From a virus: a stretch of 29,029 nt of DNA. This document shows, piece by piece, positions 1 through 7,104 of the stretch. The notes beneath the pieces are model-generated. The model was not told the DNA's origin. It ran no database searches and saw only the letters and a program-made list of their open reading frames with translations. The position numbers and the translations under genes were made by a program. The stretch is taken from the IMG/VR virus record IMGVR_UViG_3300027760_000061, positions 1-29,029 of that record; one strand, written 5' to 3'. Numbering within the stretch: position 1 is the first letter of the stretch; each line of letters opens with the position of its first letter.

Positions 1-1
1 G

Positions 2-823
2 TGGTCGGCTCTCGGAATGGATGAACTCCGCATGCGTGCCGAGGGTGAGTTCACCACCGAATCGACGCTCATGTACCCGACCTTCAATGCGTCAGTCCAC
101 ATGATGCAGAGGTCCGAACTCCCTGATGGTCGAATCCCATCGGACTGGACTCGCTATGTGGGGATCGACCCAGGCCATGCGGTCATGGCGACTCTCTTCC
201 TCGCCATCCCGCCAGACGAGAAGTTCTGGCTGATCTACGACGAGTTGTACATCCGCAACTGCAACGCGCTGATCTGGGGAGAGCAGTTCTGTTCCAAGGC
301 CCTGGAGCAGAACATCTACACCGGGATCATGGACATGCACGGCGGTGCGCTGCGTGACCTTGGGTCCGGAAGACTTCCGCATGAGCTTTACTCCGAGGAA
401 CTCAAGAAGCGCAAGTTCCGCTTCCAGTTGACGAACACGCAGTTCATTCCGGGGTCTGATGACATCCAGGCCCGCACGGCTCTCGTTAGGCAGGCGCTGC
501 ACATCAAGGGCGACGGCACTACAAAGTTGAAGTTTTTAGAGGGTGGGTGTCCGAACCTCCTCAGGGAAATCAAGCGGTACAGGAAGAAGACAACGACGGT
601 CAACGGCCAGGTCTACGTGACCGACGAACCACAGACCCGAGGCGAGGTCCACGCCTGCCAAGTGTTGGAATACCTCTGCGCCAATGAGCCGAAGTACCAC
701 AAGCCACCCAAGACCTACGGTCCTACTCCATGGTGGGTGGACTACTTAGACAGGAAGAAGAAACGAGAGCGGGCGTCCGAAGACGCCTGCGTGATCCTTG
801 GCCCGATGGGAAGCCGGAAATGA
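2..823 (+). CDS. terL: Terminase large subunit, C-terminal nuclease part (5' end outside window)
   Basis: The reading frame is open to the left edge, so this is the C-terminal part of a larger gene; the ATPase domain lies upstream. TerL packages DNA into the procapsid through the portal, and its C-terminal RNase H-like domain cuts the concatemer. The segment YVGIDPGHAVMATLFLA looks like the first beta hairpin of that nuclease with its first acidic residue. IMDMHGGALRD could supply the second. The last helix reads GEVHACQVLEYLC, where many TerL proteins have an H-x-x-D or D-D motif, so the third metal ligand is not obvious. The portal two genes downstream supports the call. The stop overlaps the next start as ATGA. 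Other RNase H-fold nucleases are less likely given the neighbours. Confidence 0.8.
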   Translation, partial: WSALGMDELRMRAEGEFTTESTLMYPTFNASVHMMQRSELPDGRIPSDWTRYVGIDPGHAVMATLFLAIPPDEKFWLIYDELYIRNCNALIWGEQFCSKALEQNIYTGIMDMHGGALRDLGSGRLPHELYSEELKKRKFRFQLTNTQFIPGSDDIQARTALVRQALHIKGDGTTKLKFLEGGCPNLLREIKRYRKKTTTVNGQVYVTDEPQTRGEVHACQVLEYLCANEPKYHKPPKTYGPTPWWVDYLDRKKKRERASEDACVILGPMGSRK

Positions 824-1146
824 CTAGCTACGAAATGCCCGAAGTGAAGATTGGCGACATGGTTCTGTTCTACGCCCATGAGGGCGCGGACCCTGTCATG
901 GCGTTTGTGACCACCACAGCCTCGCGGACCCTGACGCTTTGGGCCGTGGTCCCGGGTTATGGCGGGGTTGAGAAGGCCAGCGTCCACCACAAGGACGATC
1001 CGGGGGTCCAAGAGTTCCCGGCTTGGAAGGAATACGGCTTCTGGGGACCCCGGCCGGCGGGCAAAGAAGCCATCCTGTCCGAGAAAGTCGCACTTCTTGA
1101 GAAGAAAGTGGCCGAACTTGAGGGCCGGAAGGGCAATAGACAGTAG
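820..1146 (+). CDS. Small protein with C-terminal coiled coil, between terL and portal
   Basis: This 108-residue protein is of unknown function. Its ATG overlaps the terL stop (ATGA), implying translational coupling; an earlier in-frame ATG at 730 lies deep in terL and is unlikely. The N-terminal 75 residues look beta-rich (VKIGDMVLFYAHEG, then a TTTASRTLTLWAVVPG strand pair), like a small SH3-type barrel. The last 25 residues (SEKVALLEKKVAELEGRKG) have leucine heptad spacing typical of a short oligomerising coiled coil. Position between terminase and portal fits a minor head or packaging accessory role, but no family was recognised. It ends 11 bases before the portal start. Confidence 0.75.
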   Translation: MTSYEMPEVKIGDMVLFYAHEGADPVMAFVTTTASRTLTLWAVVPGYGGVEKASVHHKDDPGVQEFPAWKEYGFWGPRPAGKEAILSEKVALLEKKVAELEGRKGNRQ

Positions 1147-1157
1147 GGAGATACTGC

Positions 1158-3176
1158 GTGTCCAACGATAACCCGCTCGCGCCCATAGCCAAGAACTGGC
1201 TCCGCCTCATCGACTTGGCTGAAAAGCACAAGAAGGCGTTCACAGACGATGCAAAAGAAGCTATGGGGTTCTACGCGAGCGACCCATCGGTTATGTGGGA
1301 AAACAGTTATGCCATGGGCGAGCGGGGCTACAACCGCGGCATCGACCCACCTGCGTTTCGGATGACGGTCAACCGTGTCTGGGAGGCCGTGCGTCTGTTC
1401 TCGGCAGTCATTCATCACCGGAACCCTGCCCGGACGGTCAACGCCAGGCAGTTCCCCATCATCGGCCCACAGCTGTTGGGAATCTTCCCGCAGCCCCCGG
1501 TTCCGCAGATGGGTCCAGAAGGCCCTGTGATGGGGCCTGACGGCCAGCCGGTGATGATGCCCGATCCTGGGGTGCAGGCGTACCAGCAGGGCATGGAGCA
1601 GCAGCAGTTCGCCTTTGAGCGCCGCAAGGTTGTTTCCAAGCTCTTGGAAGACTACCTCAACTACACACCCAACGAGCTTGATCTCAAGCGTCACTCTCGG
1701 AAGGTTGTGGAGGAAGCGTTCATCAAGGGTGCTGGCGTGTGGTGGCATGAGCTGTATTCGCCACCTGGGTCGAACGTGAAGATGGCTGGGTCGTTCTTTG
1801 ACTCCATCGACAACCTGACTTGGGACCCTGACGCCGACGAGTTTGAAGACATCCGCTGGGCCGCACGCAAGCGGGTTCAGCCAGTCGATGAGGTGGCGGC
1901 GAAGTTTGGTCTGTCGATTGAAGACCTCAAGGGTCACGCCGAGTCTTACTCGTCTCGGGTGAATGAGGATCAGCGTGGGTACAGGACTCAGAAGAGAAAC
2001 GGCAAGACGGCCGACCTCATCTGTTACTGGGAGGTCTACTCCAAGATTGGATTCGGTGACCGGCTCAAGGACTCCGACAAGGACCTCAAGGGCAAGTTCG
2101 ATGCCATGGGGCCAAACTGCTACATCGTCGTTGCCGAGGGCGTGGACTTCCCGCTGAACTGCCCGCCCAAGATGCTCCAAGAGGAGGTGGACGAGACGGG
2201 CATTCCCCAGCAACTGTTTATGAACACTCAGTGGCCCATCCCTTTCTGGGCCGAGCCAAACGGTTGGCCGTTCACACTTCTGGCGTGGCACGGCAAGCCT
2301 GGCTACTCATGGCCTGTGTCGCTGATCCGCCCCGGGATCGGTGAGCTTCGATTCATTAATTGGGCGATGTCCTTCCTTGCAACACGCATTGCAGCGTCCA
2401 GCCAAGTGCTGATTGGCGTGTCGAAGGCTGCGGATGAGAACCTCAAGAGCAAGTTGCTTGAGAAGTCGGAGGGCGGTTTCAAGATTGTGGAAATCTCTGA
2501 AGCCATCGGCCGGTCGGTCAACGATGTGATCTCAGTCTTCCAGCTTCCCGCAGTCACAGAAGACCTATACAAGATCATCGCGGAGGTGACGAACCTCTTC
2601 GACCGGCGAGTGGGCCTGACAGAGTTAATTTACGGCATGACCAGAAATCAGTTCCGGTCAGCTGCAGAGGCCAACGTGAAGGCCGAGCAAATCTCGGTCA
2701 GGCCAGACGATTATGCCAACACGCTGGAAGACGCTCTTTCGGACGTTGCGAGGAAGGAAGCACTCCTTGCGAGGTGGTTGATTCAGCCACAAGACGTTGC
2801 CCCGTTCATGGGTCCGATGGCAGCCCAAGCGTGGCAGATGCACGTACAGCAGGAAGACCCTGACTCCATTGTCAGGGAGTACGACTACCGGGTCGAAGCC
2901 GGCTCCGCGAGGAAGCCCAACATTGCTACCAAGACAGAGAACCTCAACAACCTGATGCAGGTGATGATGCCTGTCGCTCAGGGCATGTTGCAGGCCGGAA
3001 AGCCGGAACTCTTCAACACCCTCATGGCCAAGTGGGGCGAGGTCAACCAGATGGATGTGGCCGACTTCGCCGTGCCACCACCCCCTCCGCCACCCCCAGG
3101 GCCTCCTCCTGGTCAGCCCCCGCAAGGAGGCCCTCCGCAGGATCAGCCGCCACAAGGCCCTCCCCCGGGACAGTAG
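1158..3176 (+). CDS. Portal protein
   Basis: A 672-residue protein with the look of a podovirus-type portal, the dodecameric ring at one capsid vertex through which DNA enters and leaves. Supporting features are the position after terL, the length, the helical N-terminus, the segment around residues 205-225 (FFDSIDNLTWDPDADEFED, typical of the portal wing), and a long helical C-terminal half containing LTELIYGMTRNQFRSAAEA-like clip and stem segments. The start is GTG at 1158, preceded by GGGAG at 1146-1150 with a 7-base gap, which is a good ribosome site. The last ~35 residues are a low-complexity Pro/Gln/Gly tail with eight prolines in a row, unusual for a portal. About 60 residues near 95-155 are also Pro/Gln/Met-rich and look like an insertion. 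Confidence 0.82.
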   Translation: MSNDNPLAPIAKNWLRLIDLAEKHKKAFTDDAKEAMGFYASDPSVMWENSYAMGERGYNRGIDPPAFRMTVNRVWEAVRLFSAVIHHRNPARTVNARQFPIIGPQLLGIFPQPPVPQMGPEGPVMGPDGQPVMMPDPGVQAYQQGMEQQQFAFERRKVVSKLLEDYLNYTPNELDLKRHSRKVVEEAFIKGAGVWWHELYSPPGSNVKMAGSFFDSIDNLTWDPDADEFEDIRWAARKRVQPVDEVAAKFGLSIEDLKGHAESYSSRVNEDQRGYRTQKRNGKTADLICYWEVYSKIGFGDRLKDSDKDLKGKFDAMGPNCYIVVAEGVDFPLNCPPKMLQEEVDETGIPQQLFMNTQWPIPFWAEPNGWPFTLLAWHGKPGYSWPVSLIRPGIGELRFINWAMSFLATRIAASSQVLIGVSKAADENLKSKLLEKSEGGFKIVEISEAIGRSVNDVISVFQLPAVTEDLYKIIAEVTNLFDRRVGLTELIYGMTRNQFRSAAEANVKAEQISVRPDDYANTLEDALSDVARKEALLARWLIQPQDVAPFMGPMAAQAWQMHVQQEDPDSIVREYDYRVEAGSARKPNIATKTENLNNLMQVMMPVAQGMLQAGKPELFNTLMAKWGEVNQMDVADFAVPPPPPPPPGPPPGQPPQGGPPQDQPPQGPPPGQ

Positions 3177-3182
3177 TTGTAT

Positions 3183-3716
3183 ATGGACCTTCCATTCGAC
3201 ATCGCCAACGCCTCCTCGTCCGTGCAGGCCCATTACCGCCGCATGGTTGAGGACGGCCAGAATCCCCGGTTCGCAGAGATGTGTGCCCTGCAATGTCCTC
3301 CCGGGACGCAGGGAACCGACCGGGCGTTCATGGAAGGCCGCTACAACAACCAACAGTTAGATGCCATGCCGCTCCGCCAAGCCAAGTACGTGGCTGACGA
3401 AGCCAAGGCCGCTGGGATCAACATCTCGGGCAAGTACTACTGCGGCGGCATCGCCAACCATCGCGGCTGGCGCGACCCCAAGGCTTGGGTGTCAGGGAAC
3501 GATGACGTTCTCCGCGTAGCCAAAGAGCGGCAGATGATGGTGACCGGGAGCGTCAACTATGACCCCGGCCCCGCCGCGCCAAAGCGGACGCTCATCAACG
3601 AATCAATCGTCAAGGACTTGGTGCGCCGGGAGAAGAAGAAGAACCCCGGCGCCAAGACTGCCGAACTCCGTGAAAAGGTCATTGAAAAACACGCCTACAG
3701 GGTCAAGAACCGATGA
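3183..3716 (+). CDS. Conserved-looking phage protein of unknown function
   Basis: A 177-residue protein starting MDLPFDIANASSSVQAHYRR. A TTG two codons upstream is an alternative start, but ATG at 3183 is preferred; no strong ribosome site is visible, so coupling to the portal stop seven bases upstream is likely. The middle part (NNQQLDAMPLRQAKYVADEAKAAGINISGKYY) is helical with a conserved feel, and the C-terminus is very basic (KKKNPGAKTAELREKVIEKH). I have an impression of similar proteins in environmental tailed phages, always unnamed. Its place after the portal would suit a scaffold or head-associated protein, but nothing in the sequence proves this. Confidence 0.75.
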   Translation: MDLPFDIANASSSVQAHYRRMVEDGQNPRFAEMCALQCPPGTQGTDRAFMEGRYNNQQLDAMPLRQAKYVADEAKAAGINISGKYYCGGIANHRGWRDPKAWVSGNDDVLRVAKERQMMVTGSVNYDPGPAAPKRTLINESIVKDLVRREKKKNPGAKTAELREKVIEKHAYRVKNR

Positions 3717-4042
3717 ACGAAATCGCTCGCCATTTCTCTCCCGGCATGGTTGTCACCGCCAACTCTTCGGCGGCAACCACCTCGGGCAAGTTTCCCTTCG
3801 GCCGTTTCGGCGGCGCGTGCGTGATGGTTGCCAGCACTGGCGGCGGCACGCAGATCAACTGGTACGGAACCGTCGATCCTGTGGTGGCTCCGCTTCAGAT
3901 TTACGCTGACGGCGCTGCGGTCACCACGGCACTGACGGTCGGCATCATGCCGGTTCCAGACGCCTGTTTCTCGTCCAACTACGTTGTCCCCATCGTTGCT
4001 GGCGCCACCACCTGCGCGATGACCGTCATGGCAAAGGGCTGA
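3713..4042 (+). CDS. Small beta-rich protein, possible decoration or minor virion protein
   Basis: This 109-residue protein starts with an ATGA overlap on the previous gene. It is rich in Ala, Val, Thr and Gly with almost no charged residues, and alternating hydrophobic segments (GACVMVASTGGGTQINWYG, ITV-like strands near VTTALTVGIMPV, YVVPIVAGATTCAMTVMAKG) suggest a single small beta sandwich. It sits between two genes presumed to be structural. A capsid decoration or small tail component would fit. It is too small for a normal HK97-fold major capsid protein, and no family was recognised. Confidence 0.7.
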   Translation: MNEIARHFSPGMVVTANSSAATTSGKFPFGRFGGACVMVASTGGGTQINWYGTVDPVVAPLQIYADGAAVTTALTVGIMPVPDACFSSNYVVPIVAGATTCAMTVMAKG

Positions 4043-4043
4043 C

Positions 4044-5351
4044 ATGGGCCTGTCTCCACGCCTTCTTCGCCCGCAAAACAGAAACGCCGTTCATCCCGAA
4101 GCGGCAGCGTGGGCCGCTCGCGTTGTTGCCAACGGCGGCACGGTTGGCACATCGCTGCCAGCGGTGTCTGCGTTCTGCCGTGCCATTGACTCGGCATCGC
4201 TACGCGACCGCTTCTATCGGCTTAACTTGTTTTGCGGCACAGGACTCAACGCCGCACTGGTGCCGCTCTATCTGACGCCAGACAAGACGGTCACAAACCT
4301 GTTCCAGTTTGGGACAGACCAGACCAACGCGGCGTGGCTTGCTGGCGGGAATGGCCTAGTCACCCGCACGGCAACCACTGAAGTCGGGCCGCTTGGATAC
4401 GGATACGCGACCAAACTCACAACGCCGTCAGCCCCGTTTGATGTTCGTCAGATGTACCAGCAGATGCCACTTGATGGGCGTCAGGTGACCGTGTCTGCGT
4501 GGATGAAGACCAACTCTGGCACTCGCCAAATCCAGTGGCTCACAGGGAACTCGTACTCCGATACCGTAACCGTCACAACAACGTGGCAGCGATTCACAAA
4601 GACATTCACGCTTCCGACTTCCACAGACGCTCGCACTGGATTTTCGACCGTCAGCGAACTCAGTGACGCCGCAGGGTTCATTTACGTTTGGGGAATGCAG
4701 TGTGAGTACGGCGCGGCTGCGACCTCGTACAGCCAGCCGAGATACGGCAACACCACCGACACCAACGTGGGCGGGCTGTTCGTATCTGCGAACTACAACG
4801 AGACAGGTGCGAGTGGCGGGCTGGCGGGCAACGGCAGCAATAAGTACCTCAACACTGGGTTCCCGACAAATACTCTTTCGGCCAGCGACCGTCACTTGGC
4901 GGCGTATCCGATCACATGGCCCAACGGAGGCTTTCAGTATTTCTTGGGATCGGAGTCTGCAGGCGGCATCGGCCAGCAGCAGTTTGCTCTCGGTCACTTC
5001 GACTACGCGGACAAGGGTGCATTTGCGTTTGGGCCAACGTCAGGAAGTTACCTCAACAACACAACTGCCATTTCTAGTGGCGGGATGTGGATGGGCGTCA
5101 ATACATCAGGAAGCGGAACTATCTACAGGAACGGCACCGCCAACGGGACGATGTCCCTCGCCGCCGCAACGCCAACGGCATCGGAGATATATGCGTTTGC
5201 TGTAAATCGGGCAGCAAGCGGTAACGCAGCAAACTACTTCAACGGCCGCATCGGCGGCTACTCCATCGGCCTGTCGATGACCGCACCGCAAGCCGCCGCC
5301 TACAACACCGCGATGCAAGCCTTCCAAGCAGCCATGACGAGGAACGTATGA
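4044..5351 (+). CDS. Lectin-like tail or receptor-binding protein with an inserted carbohydrate-binding-like module
   Basis: A 435-residue protein with three apparent parts. Residues 1-80 (HPEAAAWAARVVANGGTV, then FYRLNLFCGTGLNAALVPLY) form an N-terminal helical/beta section. Residues ~83-230 look like a CBM4/9-type jelly roll: an NLFQFG...NAAWL opening, YATKLTTPS, VTVSAWMKTNSGTR, and the closing signature VWGMQCEYGAAATSYSQP seen in many phage tail carbohydrate-binding modules. Residues ~231-435 (YGNTTDTNVGGLF through RIGGYSIGLSMTAPQAAAYN) resemble a concanavalin A/LamG-like sandwich. A role in binding cell-surface glycans is inferred. The gene starts two bases after the previous stop and ends in an ATGA overlap with the next. 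It lies unusually early, before the adaptor genes. Confidence 0.7.
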   Translation: MGLSPRLLRPQNRNAVHPEAAAWAARVVANGGTVGTSLPAVSAFCRAIDSASLRDRFYRLNLFCGTGLNAALVPLYLTPDKTVTNLFQFGTDQTNAAWLAGGNGLVTRTATTEVGPLGYGYATKLTTPSAPFDVRQMYQQMPLDGRQVTVSAWMKTNSGTRQIQWLTGNSYSDTVTVTTTWQRFTKTFTLPTSTDARTGFSTVSELSDAAGFIYVWGMQCEYGAAATSYSQPRYGNTTDTNVGGLFVSANYNETGASGGLAGNGSNKYLNTGFPTNTLSASDRHLAAYPITWPNGGFQYFLGSESAGGIGQQQFALGHFDYADKGAFAFGPTSGSYLNNTTAISSGGMWMGVNTSGSGTIYRNGTANGTMSLAAATPTASEIYAFAVNRAASGNAANYFNGRIGGYSIGLSMTAPQAAAYNTAMQAFQAAMTRNV

Positions 5352-5668
5352 CACTCGCAGACATCACGCTTCCGATGCCCTACGACGAGTGTAAAGACCT
5401 TGCCCTTGTCTACGACTACGCGACCGCCTCAGAGTGGTACACCATCCAACAGGAACACGGCGATCCTCGCCATGTGGCTGGCGGGCAGCAACTGACCGAT
5501 GGTCGCTGGATGATGGGCGGGCATCTGCTCTCGGAACTTCATGAGGGTGGCATCCTGGCATGGGCTCTGCCGTACCTGACGCCGGAGTTCATGGCAGCGG
5601 TAGAGATTGTGCCCCTGGCCGACGCCCTCGCCCTGCTGCCACCAGAGTCTCCTAGCCCTGTGAACTAG
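5348..5668 (+). CDS. Small unknown protein following the lectin-like gene
   Basis: A 106-residue acidic protein coupled to the previous gene by ATGA. It carries YDECKDLALVYDYATASEWYTIQQE, then GGHLLSELHEGGILAWALPYLTPEF, with no membrane segment or signal peptide. Small genes directly after receptor-binding proteins are often assembly chaperones or short tail components, so that is a possible role, but it rests only on position. A gap of 30 bases separates it from the adaptor-like gene. Confidence 0.65.
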   Translation: MTLADITLPMPYDECKDLALVYDYATASEWYTIQQEHGDPRHVAGGQQLTDGRWMMGGHLLSELHEGGILAWALPYLTPEFMAAVEIVPLADALALLPPESPSPVN

Positions 5669-5698
5669 TGAACAAATGCAACCAAAGACACATCGCTA

Positions 5699-6838
5699 AT
5701 GGCCTACCTCACTTATTTCGATCTTGTCGAAAACCTCATCGTCTCCTCCTACGGCGGGCCGCAGGACGCAGAGCAGCGAGACATCCGCACGGCCGTGCAG
5801 CGCGCCTATAGCGAAGTCACCACAGTCACCGAGTGGTCGCACTACTACCAGCACGGCCGGATCATCACCCAGCCCCAGTATCAGACCGGGACGGTGGCGT
5901 TCAATGCCACAACCAACCAACTCACTCTGTCTGGCGGAACTTGGCCCACATGGGCCGCGTCTGGATCGGTATCCATCGGCCGGGCGATTGCCAAGGTCGC
6001 CACGCGCGTGTCCCCAACAATCTTGGCGTTGGACACAACTCTGACGTTTGCCAGCACTCTCGCAGCCGGCCAGGCATACGTTCTCTACCAAACCGACTAC
6101 GCCCTGCCGGCTGACTTCCGGAACATGGACGAGCCGTCCAATGAGTTTAACTGGTGGTCCGGTCTGTATCTGAAGCCTGACGAAGCGATGAAGTTGGAGC
6201 GGGTCGGGAACAGGTCCGGAAGGCCATGGCACTGGACGGTCCTCAAGAACCCGAATGGGTCTGGGTACATCCTCAAGCTCGTTGGTTATCCGACATCGCA
6301 AGAGACGCTGGACTTCACCTACCGTCGCTATCCAAGGCAGATCAAGTACTCCGGGCATGAGCCGCGAGTTCGCACTGGGACAATCACCGTCTCTTCTTCT
6401 GTCGAAATAACTAGCGCCGACGCCAACTTCCCACCGGATTGCCCGGGGTCAATCATCCGCATTGGCACTGCATCGGAGTATCCAGGCTCCATAGAGTCAA
6501 TGACTCCTTACACAGAAGAGCATTTGATTGCATCCCGCCCAGGGGAGGATGTGATTTTTATTGCCCCTCCCGGCTCATCATTGGAGTCATCGTACAAATA
6601 CCTGATCACCGACCCCGCTGACGTTGCTCGCCACATGCAGACTGCACTTCACTCCTGCGCCTCCTACTGGCTGGATCGCATCCGTGGCGGCAAGGCCGAC
6701 CAGTCCTTCTCCACTTATCAGCGCGACCTCCGCCTTGCCCTAGAGCAAGACCAGCTCGCCCCGCTCTCTGGCAGGACCAGGGAAATCTGGCATGACGGTG
6801 GCTGGAGGAGTCCGCTTAAGGCTGACGAGGGCGCATGA
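5699..6838 (+). CDS. Adaptor-like (head-to-tail connector) virion protein
   Basis: A 379-residue protein directly before the tail nozzle genes. The N-terminal helices (YFDLVENLIVSS, then RDIRTAVQRAYSEVTTVTEW) and the following YYQHGRIIT segment resemble adaptor proteins that dock under the portal in podoviruses. Residues ~55-120 form a beta-rich insert (TGTVAFNATTNQLTLSGGTW). The C-terminal ~70 residues return to helix (ADVARHMQTALHSCASYWLDRI, then DLRLALEQDQLAPLSG). The role is inferred from gene order (adaptor, then nozzle) and this helix-beta-helix layout. A major capsid protein was considered and disfavoured, since the segments look like a connector. ATG at 5699 has no clear Shine-Dalgarno. 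It ends in ATGA with the next gene. Confidence 0.6.
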   Translation: MAYLTYFDLVENLIVSSYGGPQDAEQRDIRTAVQRAYSEVTTVTEWSHYYQHGRIITQPQYQTGTVAFNATTNQLTLSGGTWPTWAASGSVSIGRAIAKVATRVSPTILALDTTLTFASTLAAGQAYVLYQTDYALPADFRNMDEPSNEFNWWSGLYLKPDEAMKLERVGNRSGRPWHWTVLKNPNGSGYILKLVGYPTSQETLDFTYRRYPRQIKYSGHEPRVRTGTITVSSSVEITSADANFPPDCPGSIIRIGTASEYPGSIESMTPYTEEHLIASRPGEDVIFIAPPGSSLESSYKYLITDPADVARHMQTALHSCASYWLDRIRGGKADQSFSTYQRDLRLALEQDQLAPLSGRTREIWHDGGWRSPLKADEGA

Positions 6839-7104
6839 TCATCATCGAAAAGTGGGCCGGGCTTGCTACCAACGTCAGTCCGTACGCCATCCCTCCCGGC
6901 GCAGCAGTTACCCAAGTCAATCTCCAGTGCCTTAACCCCGGACAACTGACGGTTCGCAAGGGCATGACTTCGATGTCTTGGACCACTCACTCTGGCTCAA
7001 CGATCCCGATCACAACCCTCCAAAGGTTTCAGAGCGGGACGCTTGAGACGGTGGTGTACCAGAACGCTTCTGGTGTCCTGTTCTACGCCAAAGGGCCGAC
7101 ATGA
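6835..7104 (+). CDS. Tail nozzle N-terminal fragment (P22 gp10-like), separate ORF
   Basis: An 89-residue protein. Its beginning (KWAGLATNVSPYAIPPGAAV, then VNLQCLNPGQLTVRKGMTSM) matches the way podovirus tail-tube/nozzle proteins normally start: a 'G-x-x-T-N-x-S-P-y-x-l-P-p-G' opening followed by a strand describing the first propeller blade. It ends in an ATGA overlap with the 787-residue nozzle gene, which lacks this opening. The two ORFs therefore look like one ancestral protein divided into two translationally coupled polypeptides. No canonical slippery heptamer is visible at the junction, so separate translation is more likely than frameshifting. A sequencing or assembly indel cannot be excluded. 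Confidence 0.65.
   Translation: MIIIEKWAGLATNVSPYAIPPGAAVTQVNLQCLNPGQLTVRKGMTSMSWTTHSGSTIPITTLQRFQSGTLETVVYQNASGVLFYAKGPT

Noticed and set aside
957-2291. Long - strand open frame (444 codons) opposite the portal
   Set aside because: It is antisense to a clear portal gene, Arg/His/Pro/Leu-rich, with no ribosome site or motif; it is a by-product of GC-rich codon use.
3713-4042. 109-residue protein as major capsid protein
   Set aside because: It is much too short for an HK97 fold and has no N-terminal helical arm.
7085-7104. Programmed -1 frameshift between nozzle fragments
   Set aside because: The bases CCAAAGGGCC do not give an X-XXY-YYZ heptamer in the zero frame, and the ATGA overlap explains translation without it.
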